Assembly: GCA_030674185.1 (NCBI GenBank)
Contig: JAPXFY010000023.1
Span: 24,936,673 to 25,000,672, forward strand
Direction of reading: 5' to 3'
Origin: Monoplex corrugatus
Lineage: Eukaryota; Mollusca; Gastropoda; Littorinimorpha; Ranellidae
DNA: 64,000 nucleotides
A program made the translations under genes and the position numbers. Below the pieces are notes generated by a model. The model worked only from the letters and a program-made list of their open reading frames with translations, made no database searches and was not told the origin of the DNA. The stretch's first letter is position 1, and each line of letters begins with the position of its first letter. Shown one piece after another: positions 57,771 through 64,000 of the stretch.

Positions 57771-57989
57771 GTGACCTTTCCATCTTATTGAGATTGTCGT
57801 CTCCTAGTGAACTATAGTCATGGGGTTTGGCTCTTTTTATCTCTCCCCGGTTATTGCCCTTTATCGTGCAGAGGTCACAGGGTCGTCTTGTTGCCTGCTG
57901 TGTGTAACATGCTGGGTGCCTGCACTGAGAGGGATCAAGTTTTTGTGGATCTTGCATTTGTAGATGTTTTGTGTGTGTTCTCAGAGGGG

Positions 57990-59280
57990 GGATTCACCTT
58001 GGTGTTTCTCATCATCTTGGTGTTTCTACATCCGTTTCACATCATCTTGGTGTTATACAACCGTTTCTCATTGTCTTGGTGTTTCTACATCCGTTTCTCA
58101 TCATCTTGATGTTTCTACATCTGTTTCTCTTCATCTTGGTGTTTGTACATCCGTTTCTCTTCATCTTGGTGTTTCTACATCCGTTTCTCTTCATCTTGGT
58201 GTTTGTACATCCGTTTCTCTTCATCTTGGTGTTTCTACATCCGTTTCTCTTCATCTTGGTGTTTCTACATCTGTTTCTCTTCATCTTGGTGTTTCTACAT
58301 CTGTTTCTCTTCATCTTGATGTTTCTACATCCGTTTCTCTTCATCTTGATGTTTCTACATCTGTTTCTCTTCATCTTGGTGTTTCTACATCCGTTTCTCT
58401 TCATCTTGGTGTTTCTACATCCGTTTCTCTTCATCTTGGTGTTTCTACATCCGTTTCTCTTCATCTTGATGTTTCTACATCTGTTTCTCTTCATCTTGGT
58501 GTTTCTACATCTGTTTCTCTTCATCTTGGTGTTTCTACATCCGTTTCTCTTCATCTTGGTGTTTGTACATCTGTTTCTCTTCATCTTGGTGTTTCTACAT
58601 CTGTTTCTCTTCATCTTGGTGTTTGTACATCCGTTTCTCATTCTTGGTGTTTCTACATCCGTTTCTCATCATCTTGATGTTTCTACATCTGTTTCTCTTC
58701 ATCTTGGTGTTTCTACATCTGTTTCTCTTCATCTTGGTGTTTCTACATCCGTTTCTCTTCATCTTGGTGTTTCTACATCCGTTTCTCTTCATCTTGGTGT
58801 TTCTACATCTGTTTCTCTTCATCTTGGTGTTTGTACATCCGTTTCTCTTCATCTTGATGTTTCTACATCTGTTTCTCTTCATCTTGGTGTTTGTACATCC
58901 GTTTCTCTTCATCTTGGTGTTTCTACATCTGTTTCTCTTCATCTTGATGTTTCTACATCTGTTTCTCTTCATCTTGGTGTTTGTACATCCGTTTCTCTTC
59001 ATCTTGGTGTTTCTACATCCGTTTCTCTTCATCTTGATGTTTCTACATCTGTTTCTCTTCATCTTGGTGTTTGTACATCCGTTTCTCATTCTTGGTGTTT
59101 CTACATCCGTTTCTCATCATCTTGATGTTTCTGCTTCCGGTTCTCATTCTTGGTGTTTCTACATCTGTTTTGCATCATCTTGGTGTTTGTACATCCGTTT
59201 CACATCATTTTGGTGTTTCAGCATTTGTTTCTCACTCTCCTGGTGTTTCAATATGTATTTCTCATCATCAGGGTTTTCAT
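57990..59280 (+). repeat. 30 bp minisatellite, about 43 copies
   Basis: Unit: cttggtgtttctacatccgt, ttctcttcat, with two-state positions (ccg/ctg, tct/tgt, ggt/gat). Because the unit is a multiple of three and lacks stops, it gives long ORFs on both strands (up to 384 codons) that are repeat artefacts. Intron 18. Confidence 0.93.
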
Positions 59281-60284
59281 GTTTTTGTCCTTTCACTTTA
59301 TGACTGAAGGTGTTGCATAGAATGGGGGGAGTGAAAGGATGGTACGTGTGTAATAGTTAGGGCTTTTGATTGTAGAGCTTGTCTTCTGGATGTGAATGAG
59401 AGTAGGCTTTGAACAAGGGGGTTTGTTTTCATATCATCATCTGTATGGGTTGTTATGGTGGGTGCTTTTTATTATGCTTTCTTATGATCCCTTTGTTTGT
59501 TGATCTTTTCCCTCATGCTTTCACCCCCTGTGTTCTGATTATTACTGTTAATCTTTTTTTGTTGTGTTTTCACCCTGTGTTCTGAATATCACTTTGTTCA
59601 TTTTTTTGTATTGTGTTTTCACTACCCATTTTTTGCTTATCACTTTGTTACTCTTTGTCCTCTGTTTTTACCCCCTGTGTTCTGATAGTCACATTGTTAA
59701 TCTTTTTCATCATGTTTTTATGTTGTGTTTTTATTATCACTTTGTTCATCTTTTTTGTTGTTTTCACTACTCATGTTTTTATTATCACTTTGTTCATCAT
59801 TTTTATTGTGTTTTTCACTACCCATGTTTTTATTATCACTTTGTTCATCTTTTTTGTTTGTGTTTTCACTACTCATGTTTGATTATCACTTTGTTAATCT
59901 TTTTCCTCATGTTTTCACCTCCAAGTTTTGATTATCACCATATTCAGATTAATCATTTTGCGAATGTTTTTCATCGCGTTGTCATCCCTGTGTTTGTCTC
60001 GCGAAGACAGGTCATCTTACAAATTCACTGATATGAGATAAATCGTCTTCTTTCTATTTATATTCTGAAAGACTAGCACAGTTCGTGTTTTATTCTGTGG
60101 CCATCAGTGGGGCTGATTGCTTTCAGATTCTGGCACAAAGATCACAATCAGTGTCTGCTGGAATGTCACAGGGTCTGGTGATGTCTGGTAGTGTCTCTCC
60201 CTGTCATATGATTTATTTTATTGTTACGTGTCTTTCTGTGCATCTAGTTGTTTCATTGATTCTTGGTTATATGGGCTGGTGGTT
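59281..60284. other. Intron 18 spacer
   Basis: Contains a loose T-rich repeat (tttttattatcactttgttc, atcttttt) from about 59520 to 59940, about nine degenerate copies. No exon of the V-ATPase gene is recognised in it. Confidence 0.55.
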
Positions 60285-62025
60285 CTTTTGATGCACATAG
60301 CTGTAGGTTTAGAACTTAATGTCTCAAGTTTAATCCCAGGTAGCAGCATAAAAACTGGCCTGTCTGCTGCCCATCTTAATGCTCCTGTCGTTCCGGTGAC
60401 GTCAGCTTAGTGTTTCATAGATCATTTTTTCCCCTCTTCGCTTTTCAACATCTTTCCAGCAGACAGGGTTTTATGCAGACTTTAAAAAGATAATTACTCA
60501 TTTACTGGCAGAGATTTGTGTGGAGTGATGATCTGCTTGATAATTATTCATTTACTGGCAAAGATTTATGTGGAAGGAAGAACTGCTTGATAATTACTCA
60601 TTTACTGACAAAGATTTATGTGGAGGGAAGACCTGCTTGATAATTACTCATTTACTGACAAAGATTTATGTGGAGGGAAGACCTGCTTGATAATTACTCA
60701 TTTACTGACAAAGATTTATGTGGAGGGAAGAACTGCTTGATAATTATTCATTTACTGACAAAGATTTATGTGGAGGGAAGAACTGCTTGATAATTACTCA
60801 TTTACTGACAAAGATTTATGTGGAGGGAAGAACTGCTTGATAATTACTCATTTACTGACAAAGATTTATGTGGAGGGAAGAACTGCTTGATAATTACTCA
60901 TTTACTGACAAAGATTTATGTGGAGGGAAGAACTGCTTGATAATTACTCATTTACTGACAAAGATTTATGTGGAGGGAAGAACTGCTTGATAATTATTCA
61001 TTTACTGACAAAGATTTATGTGGAGGGAAGAACTGCTTGATAATTACTCATTTACTGACAAGATTTATGTGGAGGGAAGAACTGCTTGATAATTACTCAT
61101 TTACTGGCAAGGATTTATGTGGAGGGAAGAACTGCTTGATAATTACTCATTTACTGGCAGAGATTTATGTGGAGGGAAGAACTGCTTGATAATTACTCAT
61201 TTACTGGCAAAGATTTATGTGGAAGGAAGAACTGCTTGATAATTACTCATTTACTGACAAAGATTTATGTGGAGGGAAGAACTGCTTGATAATTACTCAT
61301 TTACTGGCAAGATTTATGTGGAGGGAAGAACTGCTTGATAATTACTCATTTACTGGCAAGATTTATGTGGAGGGAAGAACTGCTTGATAATTACTCATTT
61401 ACTGGCAGAGATTTATGTGGAGGGAAGAACTGCTTGATAATTACTCATTTACTGGCAGAGATTTATGTGGAGGGAAGAACTGCTTGATAATTACTCATTT
61501 ACTGGCAGAGATTTATGTGGAGGGAAGAACTGCTTGATAATTACTCATTTACTGGCAGAGATTTATGTGGAGGGAAGAACTGCTTGATAATTACTCATTT
61601 ACTGGCAGAGATTTATGTGGAGGGAAGATCTGCTTGATAATTACTCATTTACTGGCAGAGATTTATGTGGAGGGAAGAACTGCTTGATAATTACTCATTT
61701 ACTGGCAGAAGATTTATGTGGAGTGAAGATCTGCTTGATAATTACTCATTTACTGGCAGAGATTTAGTGGAGCGAAGACTGCTTGATAATTGACTCATTT
61801 ACTGGCAGAAATTTGTGTGGAGTAAAGATCTGCTTGATAATGACTCATTTACTGGCAGAAATTTGTGTGGAGCGAAGATCTGCTTGATAATGACTCATTT
61901 ACTGGCAGAAATTTGTGTGGAGCGAAGATCTGCTTGATAATGACTCATTTACTGGCAGAAATTTGTGTGGAGCAAATGTGACAATGAATGAGAGCAGGAA
62001 TCCTTTTGAATGAACTCCAGCATTG
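60285..62025 (+). mobile_element. SINE family S1 copy with an internally expanded segment
   Basis: The 5' part (aaaactggcctgtctgctgc, cccatcttaatgctcctg) lies at 60345-60480. The 3' end (gtggagcaaatgtgacaatg, then aatccttttgaatgaac) lies at about 61970-62020. Between them the segment gataattactcatttactgg, which other copies have once, is repeated about 29 times. Confidence 0.75.
60490..61975 (+). repeat. 50 bp minisatellite derived from SINE S1
   Basis: Unit: gataattactcatttactg, acaaagatttatgtgg, then agggaagaactgctt. About 29 copies. Edge units resemble the SINE more (tttgtgtggagtg) than central ones do. A chance 73-codon ORF appears in it. Confidence 0.9.
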
Positions 62026-62069
62026 GATTGGTTAACCTCATTGTCAGTAAAAAGTTGTTGTATTCATGC

Positions 62070-63000
62070 CACAAGGGTCACTGTGTTTCTTCTGTAAAGA
62101 TCAGGGTTTTTCATTGCTCCCAGAGTTCATTGTGTTCTGTCTCTTTTCTTAGACATTTTGTATTCATTGCTACAGAGTTCATAGAGTTTCTTCTGTTAAA
62201 GATGTGTTGTATTCATTCTACAGAGTTCAGTGTGTTCTGTCTCTTTTCTTAGACATTTTGTGTTCATTGCTACAGAGTTCATTGTGTTCTGTTCTTCTTA
62301 GAATTTTGTATTCATTACTACAGAGTTCATTGTGTTTCTTCTGTTAAAGATATGTTGCATTCTTTGCTACAGAGTTCATTGTGTTCTGTCTCTTTTCTTA
62401 GACATTTTGTATTCATTGCTACAGAGTTCATAGAGTTTCTTCTGTTAAAGAAGGGTTTGTGTTCATTGCTACAGAGTTCATTGTGTTCTGTCTCTTCTCT
62501 TAGACATTTTGTGTTCATTGCTACAGAGTTCATTGTGTTCGTCTCTTCTCTTAAACATTTGTGTTCATTGCTACAGAGTTCATTGTGTTCTGTCTCTTCT
62601 CTTAGACATTTTGTGTTCATTGCTACAGAGTTCATTGTGTTCTGTCTCTTCTCTTAAACATTCTGTGTTCATTACTACAGAGTTCATTGTGTTCTGTCTC
62701 TTCTCTTAGACATTTTGTGTTCATTGCTACAGAGTTCATTGTGTTCTGTCTCTTCTCTTAGACATTTTCTGATTTTGTATTCATTACTACAGAGTTCATT
62801 GTGTTCTGTCTCTTCTCTAAACATTCTGTGTTCATTACTACAGAGTTCATTGTGTTCTGTCTCTTCTCTTAGACATTTTGTATTCATTGCTACAGAATTC
62901 ATAGTGTTCTCTCTTCTCTTAGACATTTTTATTCATTGCTACAAGGTTCATTGTGTTCTGTCTCTTCTGTTAGATGTGTTACTTTCATTGCTACAGAGTT
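62070..63000 (+). repeat. ~50 bp minisatellite, about 18 copies
   Basis: Unit: acagagttcattgtgttctg, tctcttctcttagacatttt, gtgttcattgct. It contains a tctcttctcttag polypyrimidine-AG sequence in nearly every copy, which looks like a strong 3' splice site. Confidence 0.9.
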
Positions 63001-63386
63001 CTGTTACAGTGTGTTTGTGGTGTATAATGAACAATAATCCTGTGGATCATTCGCTGTGCATCTGCGTAACCCTATTATCACATCGTGTTAATGACATCAC
63101 TGTAATGATGATGACTGCTACATTAGATCATTCAGTGTGTAAGTCACTAAGTGTATGTCGTTAGCAAGTCATCATCACATAAAGTTTGTGGGGGCCAGTA
63201 TATGGTGAAGGCATGTCTTGTGGGTGCAGAGTAGTGATAGCCATGATAATGTTGTACATGTATACATATGTGATGCAGCACAGGGAAAAACTGTCTGAAG
63301 ACACAGCCACCACTCATGGTTATGGCCAATAGTAGCTGGATTGGGTCAGAATTATGGCAACTGAAAACTTTAAATATTCCAAGCCT

Positions 63387-63564
63387 TTAAACCCATGACT
63401 CCTGCCACCTGTCTATAGCATCCTTGCTTGCAAAACAAAAACATAACCCTTTGACGTCCTCACCCTATCCACCAGTTTCCTGCAGGAAGCTGGTGGACAG
63501 GGTAAGGGAGTCGAAGGGTTAAGTTTTGCAGTTGGTGGATAGGGTGCAGGAGTTGAAGGGTTAA
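63387..63564. mobile_element. TTAA-bounded palindromic element (copy 5)
   Basis: Opens ttaaacccatgactcc and closes gagttgaagggttaa. The inner hairpin around 63466-63500 (ccaccagtttcctgc with its inverse) is near-perfect. Intron 18. Confidence 0.75.
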
Positions 63565-63809
63565 CATGTAATCTTCAATTTCCCAAAGTTTTCTGATGAA
63601 AATTTGGTTCTGATTTTCAGAATGTTATGAGCTCATTATTTCCTTTCTGAAAAATGTGCAGAGTTTGATTAAACTTGTTGTTTTTTTTAAAATCCTGTTT
63701 TAGATCAATTATTTCTGTTTTATGCCTGTTGATTTGTAAACTTTGAAATTTTACAATTTCAAACTCTCAAATGACAATTCTGCACTTTAGCCTTGTTTTC
63801 CTATGCTGC

Positions 63810-64000
63810 CTCACATAAGAGCTTGGTGTTGAGCGGATGGTAATGTTTTATGTATGCACATGACCTTGGTGTCAAGGGGATGATAATATTGTATACATAT
63901 ATGCACATGACCTTGGTGTCAAGGGGTTGATAATATTGTATACATATATGCACATGACCTTGGTGTCAAGGGGATGATAATATTGTATACATATATGCAC
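63810..64000 (+). repeat. ~58 bp minisatellite running off the window end
   Basis: Unit: gcacatgaccttggtgtcaa, ggggatgataatattgta, tacatatat. Four copies are visible and continue past the edge. Confidence 0.85.

Noticed and set aside
57971..59303. Long open reading frames (384, 246 and 237 codons +; 199 and 164 codons -) at 58-59 kb
   Set aside because: They are products of a 30 bp tandem unit without stops. The peptides are perfect 10-residue repeats in several frames on both strands, with no start context or domain.

Overview
This window is animal nuclear DNA, most likely from a mollusc and probably a gastropod. That placement is inference: there is one long intron-rich gene, AT-rich introns full of (CA)n and (TC)n, several tRNA-headed SINE families of a kind I associate with snails, CR1/jockey-like and RTE-like retrotransposon fragments, and no bacterial gene organisation.

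The only cellular gene I can support is the large membrane 'a' subunit (116 kDa) of the V-type H+-ATPase, on the + strand. I place 18 coding exons between 7532 and 57770. Splice phases agree across every junction except one. They cover about 706 residues of a protein that is usually about 840 long: the whole cytosolic N-terminal domain and the first membrane helices. The C-terminal part, with the proton-path arginine, lies beyond 64000. The exception is exon 10, which carries one extra base relative to the conserved reading frame.

Layout: 1-7531 is upstream or 5'UTR-intron DNA with a reversed LINE and SINEs. 7532-19503 holds exons 1-4; intron 2 contains a ~4 kb DNA transposon with an RTE-like LINE nested in it, and intron 3 contains a second LINE copy. 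19504-34836 is intron 4, dominated by minisatellites (about 0.6, 2.3, 0.35, 0.5 and 3.2 kb). 34837-57770 holds exons 5-18, with further SINEs, two LINE fragments, a MITE and more arrays. 57771-64000 is the start of intron 18, almost entirely three minisatellites and the beginning of a fourth.

The striking theme is how the minisatellites arose. Several are tandem amplifications of recognisable functional sequence. The 3' splice site plus first codons of exon 17 is repeated 15 times upstream of the real exon. The exon 5 end and donor is present three times. The 5' half of exon 10 and the 3' half of exon 6 each have an extra decayed copy. Three other arrays are internal segments of SINEs. A palindromic element family bounded by TTAA (piggyBac-like ends) recurs at least seven times, and one copy demonstrably interrupts a SINE.
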